Below the pieces are notes generated by a model, which saw nothing but the letters and a program-made list of their open reading frames with translations, was not told the origin of the DNA and made no database searches. Of a DNA stretch of 64,000 bases, positions 8,180 to 16,043 are shown piece by piece (the stretch's first letter is position 1; each line of letters opens with the position of its first letter). The stretch spans positions 1 through 64,000 of the forward strand of contig NZ_RJRZ01000006.1 in NCBI RefSeq assembly GCF_003993775.1. The letters are read 5' to 3'. The DNA comes from Frigidibacter oleivorans. Lineage in GTDB: Bacteria > Pseudomonadota > Alphaproteobacteria > Rhodobacterales > Rhodobacteraceae. The position numbers were made by a program, and so were the translations under genes.

Positions 8180-8195
8180 TGCAAGGCCCGTGCCA
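8180..8195 (-). promoter_or_regulatory. Perfect sigma54 promoter for fliK operon
   Basis: The minus strand reads TGGCACGGGCCTTGCA, identical to the consensus TGGCACG-N4-TTGCA at every fixed position. It lies in the 55-bp gap between the fliJ stop and fliK. The predicted transcript start near 8169 fixes the fliK ATG at 8150. This is the strongest promoter match in the window. Confidence 0.9.
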
Positions 8196-8205
8196 GCCGT
8201 GCCGC

Positions 8206-8643
8206 TCAGTCGGTCGCCCCGATACGCCGGGCAGGGCGCAGCGCCTCGGCCCGTTGGTCGGCCTCGGCGCGGGCCGCGTCGCGCGCGTCTTCCGCTGCGG
8301 CGGCGCAGGCGCTGCGGCGCGCCTCGAAGCAGGTCAGCCGGGCCCGCGCGGCCTCGGCCTCGGCCAGCGCCCCGGCGATCACCGCCTCCTGCCGGGCGAC
8401 CGCCCCCAGCAACCGGTCCGCCAGATCCTGCCGCGCCGCCAGATCCCATGCCGCCAGCACGCCCTGCGGGGCGGCGGGGCGCAGGGCCTGCATCCTGTCG
8501 CACAGCGCCCGCGCCCGGTCGGCCTGCTGCACCGCCTGCGCAAGGTCGCGCCCGCTGCGCGCGGCCGCCGCGCCGTGGCCCCGCGCCATCAGGTCCAGAA
8601 GCCGGGCGCGGCGGGCATGGGGCGATCCCGAGGCCGAGGTCAC
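8206..8643 (-). CDS. fliJ: Flagellar export chaperone FliJ
   Basis: A 145-residue, almost fully helical protein rich in Ala, Arg and Glu with coiled-coil spacing, in the position always held by fliJ directly after fliI. FliJ resembles the gamma stalk of F1-ATPase, sits in the FliI ring and cycles export chaperones. The GTG start at 8643 overlaps the fliI stop by 4 bp. Sequence conservation of FliJ is low, so the call leans on size, helix content and position. Confidence 0.8.
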   Translation of the reverse strand: MTSASGSPHARRARLLDLMARGHGAAAARSGRDLAQAVQQADRARALCDRMQALRPAAPQGVLAAWDLAARQDLADRLLGAVARQEAVIAGALAEAEAARARLTCFEARRSACAAAAEDARDAARAEADQRAEALRPARRIGATD

Positions 8644-10007
8644 GGCGCCGCCTCCCCGGCAAAGAGCGCGGCCAGCGCCGCCTGCGCCCCGGACAGGGTC
8701 GAGACCTCGTCACGGTCCTGCGCGATCAGCGCCCGGATCCGCGGCCACAGGCGCAGCGCCTCGTCCAGCGTGGCGTCCTGCCCGGTGACATAGCCGCCCA
8801 TCATCACCAGGTCGCGGTTGTCCATATAGCTCGATACCAGCGTCTTCAGCCGCAGCGCCGCCTGCCGGTGGCCGGTATCGGTGACGTCGGGCATCACCCG
8901 GCTGACCGATTGCGGCAGGTCGACGGCGGGGTAGAGGCCCATCTGGGTCATCCGGCGCGACAGCACCACATGCCCGTCGAGGATCGCCCGCGCCGTGTCG
9001 ACCACCGGGTCGCCGACCGTGTCGTCGCCATCGGCCAGCACGGTGCAGATCGCGGTGATCGACCCCTGACCTGCCAGACCCGGCCCCGCGCGTTCCAGCA
9101 GGGCGGGGATCATCGCCACCACCGAGGGCGGATAGCCCTTCGCCGTCGGCTGTTCGCCGAGCGCCAGCCCGATCTCGCGCTGCGCATGGGCGACGCGGGT
9201 CAGGCTGTCGATGACCAGCAGCACCCTGCGCCCCTCGGCGCGGAAGGATTCGGCGATCGACATCGCGCGCCGCACCCCCCGCAGCCGCAGCAGGGGCGAG
9301 CGGTCCGCCGGCACGGCGAGCAGGCAGGTGCGGTCGCGCGCCGCGCCCGACATCAGGCTGCGGGCGAAATGGCCGACCTCGCGCGCCCGCTCGCCGATCA
9401 GGGCGATCACCACCACCTCGGCATCGGAATGGCGCGCCATCATCTCGATCAGCACCGACTTGCCCACGCCCGATCCGGCGACGATGCCGATGCGCTGGCC
9501 CTCGCCCAGCGTCAGCGCGGCATCCACCACCCTCAGCCCGCTGCCCATCGCGCGGTCGACCGGCTGGCGGGCCAGCGGGTTCAGCAGCCGCCCGGCCAGC
9601 GGCCAGCGCCCCGATCCTTCGGGGCGCGGCCCGCCGTCGAGCGGATCGCCGCGCGCGTCGATCACCCGGCCGAGAAGGGCGTCGCCCACCTCGACCTCCG
9701 CGCCGCCGGCGATGGCGCGGACCCGGGCCCCGGCGACGATGGGCGCCTGCGGCTCGGTCAGGAACATCAGGTTGCGATCCTCGCGGAAGCCCACCGTCTC
9801 GGCCTCGACGCTGCGGCCGCAGGCGGTGTCGATGCGGCAGAGCGTGCCGGGGCTGGCGGGAAAGCCCGTCGTCTCGACCGTCAGCCCGTCGAAGCGCAGC
9901 ACGAAGCCGCTGACTTGCGGCGGCGGCGGCGCGGCGCGGTCCAGCCGGTCGATCAGCGCCGACAGCAGCGGACCCGTCACCTCGGGGAAGCGCGGCCGCG
10001 GGGTCAT
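8640..10007 (-). CDS. fliI: Flagellar export ATPase FliI
   Basis: A 455-residue ATPase of the F1-beta/type III secretion family. Walker A is GSGVGKSV, with Val in place of the usual Thr after Lys-Ser. The region ALIGERAREVGHF and the Walker B strand VLLVIDSLTRVAHAQREIGL are intact, as is the GYPPSVVAMIPALLERAG segment typical of FliI. It powers unfolding and delivery of export substrates at the base of the flagellum. It overlaps fliH upstream and fliJ downstream by 4 bp each. Confidence 0.95.
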   Translation of the reverse strand: MTPRPRFPEVTGPLLSALIDRLDRAAPPPPQVSGFVLRFDGLTVETTGFPASPGTLCRIDTACGRSVEAETVGFREDRNLMFLTEPQAPIVAGARVRAIAGGAEVEVGDALLGRVIDARGDPLDGGPRPEGSGRWPLAGRLLNPLARQPVDRAMGSGLRVVDAALTLGEGQRIGIVAGSGVGKSVLIEMMARHSDAEVVVIALIGERAREVGHFARSLMSGAARDRTCLLAVPADRSPLLRLRGVRRAMSIAESFRAEGRRVLLVIDSLTRVAHAQREIGLALGEQPTAKGYPPSVVAMIPALLERAGPGLAGQGSITAICTVLADGDDTVGDPVVDTARAILDGHVVLSRRMTQMGLYPAVDLPQSVSRVMPDVTDTGHRQAALRLKTLVSSYMDNRDLVMMGGYVTGQDATLDEALRLWPRIRALIAQDRDEVSTLSGAQAALAALFAGEAAP

Positions 10008-11026
10008 CGGGGGCTGTCCGCGAAAGCCCCGGCCATGCCGGCCCTCACCGTGTCCGGCACGCCCATGCCATCCGCCTCGGCCTCCGGGACCTCCGCCAGC
10101 AGGTCGCGCAGATGCGCCCCGGGGGCGCGCAACTCCACATCGCCGCGCGCGAGCGCCGGGTCGGCCCGCATCCGGGTCGCGGCGAAGGCGGGCTCCGCCT
10201 CGGCCCCCGCAGGCAGCGCGGCCCGCACGGCCGCGAGGTCGCGGGGGTTGAGGTGCAGCACCAGCCCGCGGCGCTGGCGGTCGATCCGCTCGGCCAGCGC
10301 CGCGATCCGGTCGAGGAAGGCGGCGGGGTGGCTGTCGATCGCCATCCCCGCCCGGTCCGCGGCGAGCCGGGCCACCGCCCGGTCCAGCGCCGCGGTCAGT
10401 TGCGCCGTCGCGCCGGCATCGGGCCGGTCCAGCGCGGCGAGCGCGGCGGCCAGCGCCCGGGCGGTCGCCGCCACGTCCTGCGCCTGTTCGGCCATGTCGT
10501 CCCGCGCTTGGCGGAGGCCGTCGAGCCGTCCCGCCGCATGACCCTCGGCATAGGCCGCGGCGCGGGCATCCGCGGCGGCCGCCTCTGCCGCAGGGGTTGC
10601 GGACTCGGCCGCGATCCCGATGTCCGGCTCGGCGGAGCCGTCGCGATCCTGGTCCCTCCGCGCGCCCGCCGCGTCGCCCGGCCCCTCGTTCGCCGCAGCT
10701 GACGGCAGCTCCGCCAAAACGTCCGCCACCGTCGGCGCCGCCGCATCCTGCGGCGCATCCGCAAGCGGCGCGGGGTCGAACCGGCCGGCTAGGCTCGCGG
10801 CCGTCATCCGGCCGGGGACCGGAAGGCGGTCGGTCACCATCGCCGCCGGGCGCACCGCGCGAAACCCCGCCGGGCCGCCGCGCGGCGCCCCTGCGGCGGC
10901 GGCGAGCCCGGGCAGGCCGAAGGCGGCGGGGATGAAGCCGGCAGGGGCGCCGCCCGCCGCGGTCGGGCGCGGCAGCGGCGTGAACTGCGCCCGCCGCATC
11001 TCGGGCGTGCCGGAACCGTCGGGCAT
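10004..11026 (-). CDS. fliH: Flagellar export ATPase regulator FliH
   Basis: A 340-residue protein placed between fliG and fliI, as in every fliFGHI cluster. The first ~200 residues are low complexity. A helical region rich in ARAAAYAEGHAAGRLDGLRQ-type repeats follows; such EGxxxG-like repeats are typical of FliH. The C-terminal domain has features of the V-ATPase E-subunit fold (LVLHLNPRDLAAVRAAL). FliH holds FliI inactive and docks it to the C-ring. It is longer than enteric FliH (~235 residues) because of the N-terminal extension. Confidence 0.85.
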   Translation of the reverse strand: MPDGSGTPEMRRAQFTPLPRPTAAGGAPAGFIPAAFGLPGLAAAAGAPRGGPAGFRAVRPAAMVTDRLPVPGRMTAASLAGRFDPAPLADAPQDAAAPTVADVLAELPSAAANEGPGDAAGARRDQDRDGSAEPDIGIAAESATPAAEAAAADARAAAYAEGHAAGRLDGLRQARDDMAEQAQDVAATARALAAALAALDRPDAGATAQLTAALDRAVARLAADRAGMAIDSHPAAFLDRIAALAERIDRQRRGLVLHLNPRDLAAVRAALPAGAEAEPAFAATRMRADPALARGDVELRAPGAHLRDLLAEVPEAEADGMGVPDTVRAGMAGAFADSPR

Positions 11027-11027
11027 G

Positions 11028-12053
11028 TCAGACCATCTCCTCGCCGCCGCGTCCCGCCAGGACGATCGTGCCCTCGTCGGCCATGCCGCGGGCGATGGCG
11101 ACGATCTGCTTCTGCGCGTCGATGACCTCTTTCAGCCGGACGGGACCCATCGCCTCCATCTCGTCGCGCAGGCCGGCGGCGGCGCGGGCCGACAGGCAGG
11201 ACAGCAGCCGGTCGCGCAGCGTCTCGTCCGCGCCCTTCAGCGCCAGCGCCAGCCGGTCCGGCTCGATGGCGCGCAGCAGCGTCTGCAGGCTCCGGTCGTC
11301 GGACCGGCCGAGATTGTCGAAGGTGAACATGTTGTCCTGGATCGCGGTCATCAGATCCTTGTCGTCCTTGCGGATGTCCCGCAGGATCCGGCCCTCGGCA
11401 TCGCCGCGGGCGAAGTTCATGATCCGCGCCGCCGCCCGCATGCCGCCGATCTGCGACGCGCTCGAGCCGCTTTGCGCGGTGAACTTGCGCTGCAGCACGG
11501 TTTCCAGATCCTGCAGCGCCTCGGGCGAGACCGGCCCGATCTGGGCGATCCGGCGCACGATGTCGGACTGGCTGTCCTCGGGCAGGCGGCCCAGCACGTC
11601 GGCGGCCTGCCGGTGCGGCAGGCAGGCCAGCACCAGCGCGATGATCTGGGGATGTTCGTCCACGATCAGTTCGTGGATCGCCATCTCGTCCATCCAGTCG
11701 AGGATCTCGACCCGCCGGTCCGAGGCCTTCGGGTTGATCCGGCCGATGACGGATTGCGCGCGGTCGGGGCCGAGCGCCTCGGTCATCACCCGCTGCACGA
11801 AGCGCGGCGTGCCGTGGCCGATGCCCGTCTCCTCGGCCAGCCGGCCGAGGAATTCCTCGACGATGCGGTCCACCTCGGTTTCGTCCACCGCGTCGATGGC
11901 ATACATCGCCGCCCCCAGCTTCTGGATCTCGACCGGCGACAGATGGCGCAGCACGCGCGTCGCCACCGCATCGCCGAACAGGAACATCAGCACGGCGGCG
12001 TCGGTGGACAGCGGCCCGGGGCGCAGCGAGGGGGCGGTCATGGTGATCGGCAT
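11028..12053 (-). CDS. fliG: Flagellar motor switch protein FliG
   Basis: A 341-residue rotor protein of normal length. It shows the three armadillo-like FliG domains. The middle domain has the EHPQIIALVLACLP motif (usual EHPQTIA) and the GRLPEDSQSDIVRRIA stretch. The C-terminal torque helix carries charged residues in KGADETLRDRLLSCLSARAAAGLRDEMEAMGP. FliG binds FliF on the membrane side and contacts the MotA stator. Starts at 12053 or 12041 are both possible. It lies 15 bp behind fliF. Confidence 0.95.
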   Translation of the reverse strand: MPITMTAPSLRPGPLSTDAAVLMFLFGDAVATRVLRHLSPVEIQKLGAAMYAIDAVDETEVDRIVEEFLGRLAEETGIGHGTPRFVQRVMTEALGPDRAQSVIGRINPKASDRRVEILDWMDEMAIHELIVDEHPQIIALVLACLPHRQAADVLGRLPEDSQSDIVRRIAQIGPVSPEALQDLETVLQRKFTAQSGSSASQIGGMRAAARIMNFARGDAEGRILRDIRKDDKDLMTAIQDNMFTFDNLGRSDDRSLQTLLRAIEPDRLALALKGADETLRDRLLSCLSARAAAGLRDEMEAMGPVRLKEVIDAQKQIVAIARGMADEGTIVLAGRGGEEMV

Positions 12054-12068
12054 GGTCGGGCCTCGTGC

Positions 12069-13766
12069 CTATTGAACCTGGTCGATTTCGGCATGGATCA
12101 TCCGGTGCAGGACGATCGCGATACGCTGGGGATCCTCGGCGGCCAGCCGGCGCAGCGCCTCGCGCTTGGCGTCGCGATCCGCGAGACTGCCGAGCACGCT
12201 CGCCGCCAGCAGCCGCTGCCGGGCGGACCCGCCCCCGAGGCTGCCCCCAAGATCGCCCGCCCCGTCCGCCCCGCCCGCATCCAGCCCCAATGCAGGGGCC
12301 GTGGTCGCGGCCTGGTTCGCCGCCGGGGCCAGCCGCTGCGCCAGCGGACGCAGCACCGCGATGGCCGTCACCACGATGGCCGCGATCACGGCCAGCTGCC
12401 GCAGCAATCCCGGCAGCCAGCCCGGGGTCCGCGGCGCGTCGACGGTGGCGGGCGGCGGGGCGAAGGGCTGGCTGACGATGGTCAGGCTGTCGCCGCGCGC
12501 CGGGTCGAGCCCGACCGCCTGCTCGGCCAGCCGGCGCAGGTCGGACAGCCGCGCCTCCTGCGCCGCCGGGTCGCCCTCGGCCGCACGCAACACGATCGCG
12601 GCGGAGATCCGCGTCAGGCGGCCGACCTCGGCCCTTGTGCTGGCCACGGTGCGGCTGACCTCGAAATTGCGGGTCGAGGCGGACTGGACGGTGCCGGCCC
12701 CGGACCCGTCCGCTGCGACGCCGGGCGTATCGCCCGCTGCGGCGGGGGACTGTTCCGTCAGGGTCGCGGCGGGGGGCGGATTGTTCGACACCGCGCCTGG
12801 GATGCCGCCCGCGGGCGGGTCGGCATTGCGGCTTTCGCTCAGCGTTTCGCTGCGCAGCGCGGTGCCGGACGGATCCATCCGTTCCTCCGTCACCTCATGC
12901 TGGCTGAAATCCAGCGCGGCGGTGACCTGCACCGACAGGTTGTCCACGCCGACGACGGGGGCCAGCACCGCCTCGATCCGCTGGCGCAGCAGATCCTCCA
13001 CCGCGACGCGATGCGCCAGCTGGCGGTCGTTGATCGCGCTGGCCGCGTCGCCGCCATCCGACAGCATGCGTCCGCGCTGATCCACCACCGTCACCGCCTC
13101 GCCGGCCATGCCGGGCACGGAAGAGGCCACCAGATGCACGATTGCGGCGATCTGGCCGCTGTCGAGTACCCGTCCCGGCGCCAGCGTCAGCAGCACCGAC
13201 GCGGCGGGCGGATGGCTGTCGCGCAGGAAGGCCGACCGTTCCGGCAGGGCCAGATGCACTCGCGCCGCGCTGACCGCGCCGATATCGCCGATGGTGCGGG
13301 CCAGGTCCAGTTCCAGCGCCTGCCGCAGGCGGGCGCCCTCGACGGCATGGCTGGCCCCCATCGGCAGGTCGGACAGCAGGGCGTTGCCGTCCGGCAGACC
13401 GGCGGGCAGGCCCTCGGCCGCCAGCGCCATCCGCGCGCGGTGATAGTCGGCGGTCGCGACGCGGATGTCGCCGGTGTCAGGCGACAGCGTGGCCGGGATC
13501 GCCGCCGCCTGCAGCACGGTCAGCATCTGGGCCCGCTCCGCCTCGGGCAGGCCGGGATACAGCACCGATGCCGGCGCGGCGCGCAGCGCGAACCAGCCCA
13601 GCACCCCGGCCAGCGCCAGCCCGAGGATCAGGATCGAGGGCAGGGCACGGCGGATCGCGGGCTGGGACAGCAGGCTGTCCGTCCCCCGGCGCGTCCGGGC
13701 CAGCAGGGCCAGCATCCCGGGCGGCACGGCACGGCCGAGGGCAGAGGCGGTCAGGCTGTTCATCAT
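12069..13766 (-). CDS. fliF: Flagellar MS-ring protein FliF
   Basis: A 565-residue MS-ring subunit. The two expected membrane spans are near residues 45-65 (PSILILGLALAGVLGWFAL) and ~455-475 (LAVIAAIVVTAIAVLRPL). The YscJ/PrgK-type ring domain includes MLTVLQAAAIPATLSPDTGD and RVHLALPERSAFLRDSHPPA. The FliG-binding C-terminus ends in RIAIVLHRMIHAEIDQVQ. Two adjacent ATGs (13766, 13763) follow a GGAGG site. FliF is the first part of the basal body to assemble. Confidence 0.95.
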   Translation of the reverse strand: MMNSLTASALGRAVPPGMLALLARTRRGTDSLLSQPAIRRALPSILILGLALAGVLGWFALRAAPASVLYPGLPEAERAQMLTVLQAAAIPATLSPDTGDIRVATADYHRARMALAAEGLPAGLPDGNALLSDLPMGASHAVEGARLRQALELDLARTIGDIGAVSAARVHLALPERSAFLRDSHPPAASVLLTLAPGRVLDSGQIAAIVHLVASSVPGMAGEAVTVVDQRGRMLSDGGDAASAINDRQLAHRVAVEDLLRQRIEAVLAPVVGVDNLSVQVTAALDFSQHEVTEERMDPSGTALRSETLSESRNADPPAGGIPGAVSNNPPPAATLTEQSPAAAGDTPGVAADGSGAGTVQSASTRNFEVSRTVASTRAEVGRLTRISAAIVLRAAEGDPAAQEARLSDLRRLAEQAVGLDPARGDSLTIVSQPFAPPPATVDAPRTPGWLPGLLRQLAVIAAIVVTAIAVLRPLAQRLAPAANQAATTAPALGLDAGGADGAGDLGGSLGGGSARQRLLAASVLGSLADRDAKREALRRLAAEDPQRIAIVLHRMIHAEIDQVQ

Positions 13767-13779
13767 CCCCGTCCTCCGG

Positions 13780-14088
13780 TCAGACCGGCATGTTCATGAT
13801 GTCGCGATAGGCGCCCAGCACCTTGTTGCGCATGGTCATCGTCAGTTCGAAGCCCAGCGAGGACACCTGCTGGTCGATCATCACCGCGGCGAGGTCCTGC
13901 GTCTGGCCCAGTTCCCAGGCACGGGCCGAGCCTGCGGCCCGGTCCTGCGCGGCGGCCAGATCGTCCAGCGCCGCGGCCAGCCGCTCGCCGAAGCCGGGCG
14001 CCGCGCCGGTTCCGGCCGGGGCCGCCGGCACGGGCGTCGCGATATCGGTCGCCGGTCCGGCGGCGAGGTGAGGCAGCAGGGGGATCAT
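13780..14088 (-). CDS. fliE: Flagellar hook-basal body adaptor FliE
   Basis: A 102-residue protein of standard FliE size. The conserved C-terminal half contains SSLGFELTMTMRNKVLGAYRDIMNMPV, of which the Met-Arg-Asn-Lys and YxDIMxMxV pattern is diagnostic. FliE joins the MS-ring to the rod and is the first export substrate. It lies 10 bp behind fleT and 13 bp ahead of fliF, so it is probably transcribed from the fleT promoter. Confidence 0.92.
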   Translation of the reverse strand: MIPLLPHLAAGPATDIATPVPAAPAGTGAAPGFGERLAAALDDLAAAQDRAAGSARAWELGQTQDLAAVMIDQQVSSLGFELTMTMRNKVLGAYRDIMNMPV

Positions 14089-14098
14089 CGGCGCCTCC

Positions 14099-15265
14099 TC
14101 AGACCGCGACGGCCAGAACGGGGCGGCCCGGCGCCTCGGGCAGCGGCATCGCCGGGCGGGGCGCGGCGTCGATCAGGATGTCTTCTGCCTCGATCCGGTC
14201 GCCCTCGCACAGGACCAGCGCGCGCTGGATGACGTTTTCCAGTTCGCGCACGTTGCCGGGCCAGTCATGCGCCATCAGCGCGGCCAGCGCGCCGGGCGCG
14301 GGCAGCGGCGGCACCGGACCTTCGGCATGGCGCGACAGCAGCGCCACGGCCAGCGCGGGGATGTCCTCGCGCCGCGCCGCGAGCGGCTGGGTCGCCAGCG
14401 GGAAGACGTTCAGCCGGTAGAACAAATCCTCGCGGAAGCGGCCGGCGCGGATCTCGGCCGCCATGTCGCGGTTCGAGGTGGCGACGATGCGGATATCGAC
14501 GGGCTGCTCGGCCGTGGCCCCCAGCGGCGTGACCGTCCGTTCCTGGATCACCCGCAGGAGCTTGGCCTGCAGGCCGAGCGGCATTTCCGAAATCTCGTCC
14601 AGCATCAGCGTGCCGCCCTCGGCCGCGCGGATCAGGCCGCGGCCGGCCGTAGCGGCCCCGGTGAACGACCCCTTCTCGTGCCCGAAGAGCATCGCCTCCA
14701 GCATGTTGTCGGGGATCGCGGCGCAGTTCAGCGCGATGAAGGGCCTGTCGGCGCGGCGGCTGGCGGCGTGGATGGCGCGGGCGATGACCTCCTTGCCGGT
14801 GCCGCTCGGGCCATTGACGAAGACCGTGACCTCGGTGCGGGCGACGCGGGTCATCAGGTCGATCAGGTCGCCGGTGGCCGCATCGGCCGCAACCATCGGG
14901 CGCAGCGGCCGGGCCACCAGATCGGCCAGCCACAGCAGCACCGGATCGGTTGCGACCCGGGCGCCGTCGGTCACCGGGTCCGGCCCGGCCAGCGCCACGC
15001 GCAGAAGCCTGCCGCCCAGATCCGTCGTCACCTCTGCCCGGGCCGCGCCGAAGCGCAGGGCGACGATCATCCGCGCGGCGCAGCCCCGCGCCGTCTCGAC
15101 CAGGCGGCGTTCGGCCGCGCCATCCGGTGCCGGCGCGACGAGGATCGCGCCCGGCGCGGCAGCCTCCGCCGCGCCCCGGGTCACCGCCACGCGGCGGCGG
15201 CGCAGCAGTTCGGCCAGCGCGGCGGCGCAGGCAAGGCCGGTCTCGGGCAGGTGAACGGTCGTCAT
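14099..15265 (-). CDS. fleT: Sigma54 activator without DNA-binding domain, FleT type
   Basis: A 388-residue bacterial enhancer-binding protein. Residues ~115-330 form the sigma54-interacting AAA+ domain, with Walker A GPSGTGKE, the sigma54-contact loop GSFTGA (GAFTGA type), Walker B GGTLMLDEISEMP and a sensor region FREDLFYRLNVFPL. The protein stops shortly after the AAA+ lid (HDWPGNVRELENVIQRAL...), so the Fis-type helix-turn-helix usual in FleQ is missing. R. sphaeroides FleT, encoded at the head of the fliE operon, has the same truncation and works with FleQ. Here too the gene directly precedes fliE. The ATG at 15265 has AGGAGG at ideal distance and lies ~22 nt behind a sigma54 promoter. 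Confidence 0.88.
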   Translation of the reverse strand: MTTVHLPETGLACAAALAELLRRRRVAVTRGAAEAAAPGAILVAPAPDGAAERRLVETARGCAARMIVALRFGAARAEVTTDLGGRLLRVALAGPDPVTDGARVATDPVLLWLADLVARPLRPMVAADAATGDLIDLMTRVARTEVTVFVNGPSGTGKEVIARAIHAASRRADRPFIALNCAAIPDNMLEAMLFGHEKGSFTGAATAGRGLIRAAEGGTLMLDEISEMPLGLQAKLLRVIQERTVTPLGATAEQPVDIRIVATSNRDMAAEIRAGRFREDLFYRLNVFPLATQPLAARREDIPALAVALLSRHAEGPVPPLPAPGALAALMAHDWPGNVRELENVIQRALVLCEGDRIEAEDILIDAAPRPAMPLPEAPGRPVLAVAV

Positions 15266-15297
15266 GGCATTGCCTCCTGTCATTGCCCGGAAGCACA

Positions 15298-15313
15298 GGC
15301 AGAAAGCGTGCCT
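15298..15313 (-). promoter_or_regulatory. Sigma54 promoter for fleT-fliEFGHIJ
   Basis: On the minus strand the core reads AGGCACGCTTTCTGCC. The GGCACG of the -24 box is complete, and GC (15299-15300) lies 10 nt after GG. The -12 box is CTGC instead of TTGC, which makes this the weakest of the four sigma54 sites. The transcript start would be near 15287, 22 nt before the ATG. Confidence 0.75.
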
Positions 15314-15387
15314 CGGATGGGTCCCGGCCCCTGACCCATCCGTATGGCAGCGGCGCCCGGTGCCAAAGACGGGGGCTGCCATGCCAC

Positions 15388-15423
15388 GGGGCCATGCCCT
15401 GGGGCCGTGCGACGGGGCCATGC
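15388..15423 (-). repeat. Three 13-bp-period repeats, candidate enhancer for fleT
   Basis: GGGGCCATGC, GGGGCCGTGC and GGGGCCATGC start at 15388, 15401 and 15414, exactly 13 bp apart with three variable bases between units. A related GGGGCTGCCATGC precedes them at 15372. They lie in the gene-free region between fleT and the chemotaxis operon, about 75-125 bp upstream of the fleT -24 box, where sigma54 enhancers usually sit. Binding of FleQ is an inference. The rest of 15266-15658 holds the promoters listed here; I see nothing else in it. Confidence 0.5.
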
Positions 15424-15600
15424 GGGCGCGGATCCTGGCCCTTGCCCGCCGTCCCGCCGCCGGACGCCGGGCCGGGCTGTCGGAAATCCGACGCGCGCGG
15501 CCCGAAGGACGGTGTCCGCGTCAAGGATCCGGCGGAGCGGCACCGCGACTTTGGAACGCGAAAGGTCCCTTGCGGATGGGGTGCCATGCCTCTGTCTGGG

Positions 15601-15627
15601 TCAAACCCGGTGCGATCCTGCCGTTGC
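15601..15627 (+). promoter_or_regulatory. Sigma28 (FliA)-like promoter for the chemotaxis operon
   Basis: TCAA at 15601 and GCCGTTGC at 15620 are separated by exactly 15 nt. This matches the spacing of the flagellar sigma28 consensus TAAA-N15-GCCGATAA and keeps the invariant GCCG. A transcript would start near 15635, 24 nt before the ATG at 15659. No better sigma70 site is visible. Confidence 0.5.
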
Positions 15628-15658
15628 CCCTGTCGCAGCTGAAGACCCGGGGCGAGAC

Positions 15659-15967
15659 ATGCTTTCCAAGACCTACCACCTGAAGTTTCCCAACCTCGAC
15701 GCCGCGCAGATCGCCGCCCCCTTCGTCGTCGAGACGCTGGGCAACGCGATCCCGGTCTGCAACCTCAGCGGGCTGAACGTGGTGATCTCCAAGGAAGGGG
15801 ACATCTCGATCAACCTGTTCTTCCCCTCGATCAACGACCTGAAGGGGTTCGAGAAGAAGCATGGCGGGTTCCTGGACACGATGAAGAAGACCTTCCTGTT
15901 CCGGTCCACCGGCTTCGAGGGCGTCTGCATCTTCAATTTCGACCGCGAGGCCGAAGACGCCGCCTGA
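15659..15967 (+). CDS. Unrecognised small protein heading the chemotaxis operon
   Basis: A 102-residue soluble protein starting at an ATG behind GGGGCGAG. It has no membrane span. The sequence alternates strands and turns, with a distinctive core ISINLFFPSINDLKGFEKKHGG and a Cys at residue ~34. It has a moderate charge balance and is less alanine-rich than random GC-rich frames, which supports a real gene. I do not recognise a family. It is the first gene behind a sigma28-like promoter and 76 bp ahead of cheA4, so a role in the cytoplasmic chemoreceptor cluster is the natural hypothesis. That rests on context alone. Confidence 0.75.
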   Translation: MLSKTYHLKFPNLDAAQIAAPFVVETLGNAIPVCNLSGLNVVISKEGDISINLFFPSINDLKGFEKKHGGFLDTMKKTFLFRSTGFEGVCIFNFDREAEDAA

Positions 15968-16005
15968 TCCTCCGGCGCCCGATCCGACAATCGGCCCGCG
16001 CCGCG

Positions 16006-16017
16006 CCCCCCCCCCCC
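16006..16017 (+). repeat. C12 homopolymer upstream of cheA4
   Basis: Twelve consecutive C residues lie between the stop of the small gene (15967) and the cheA4 ATG (16044), 26 bp ahead of that start. A run this long is prone to replication slippage and to sequencing error. It is outside any coding frame, so a length change would alter only mRNA leader spacing or structure. Confidence 0.9.
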
Positions 16018-16043
16018 GATCCCGAAAGCCCGAGACCCGACCG

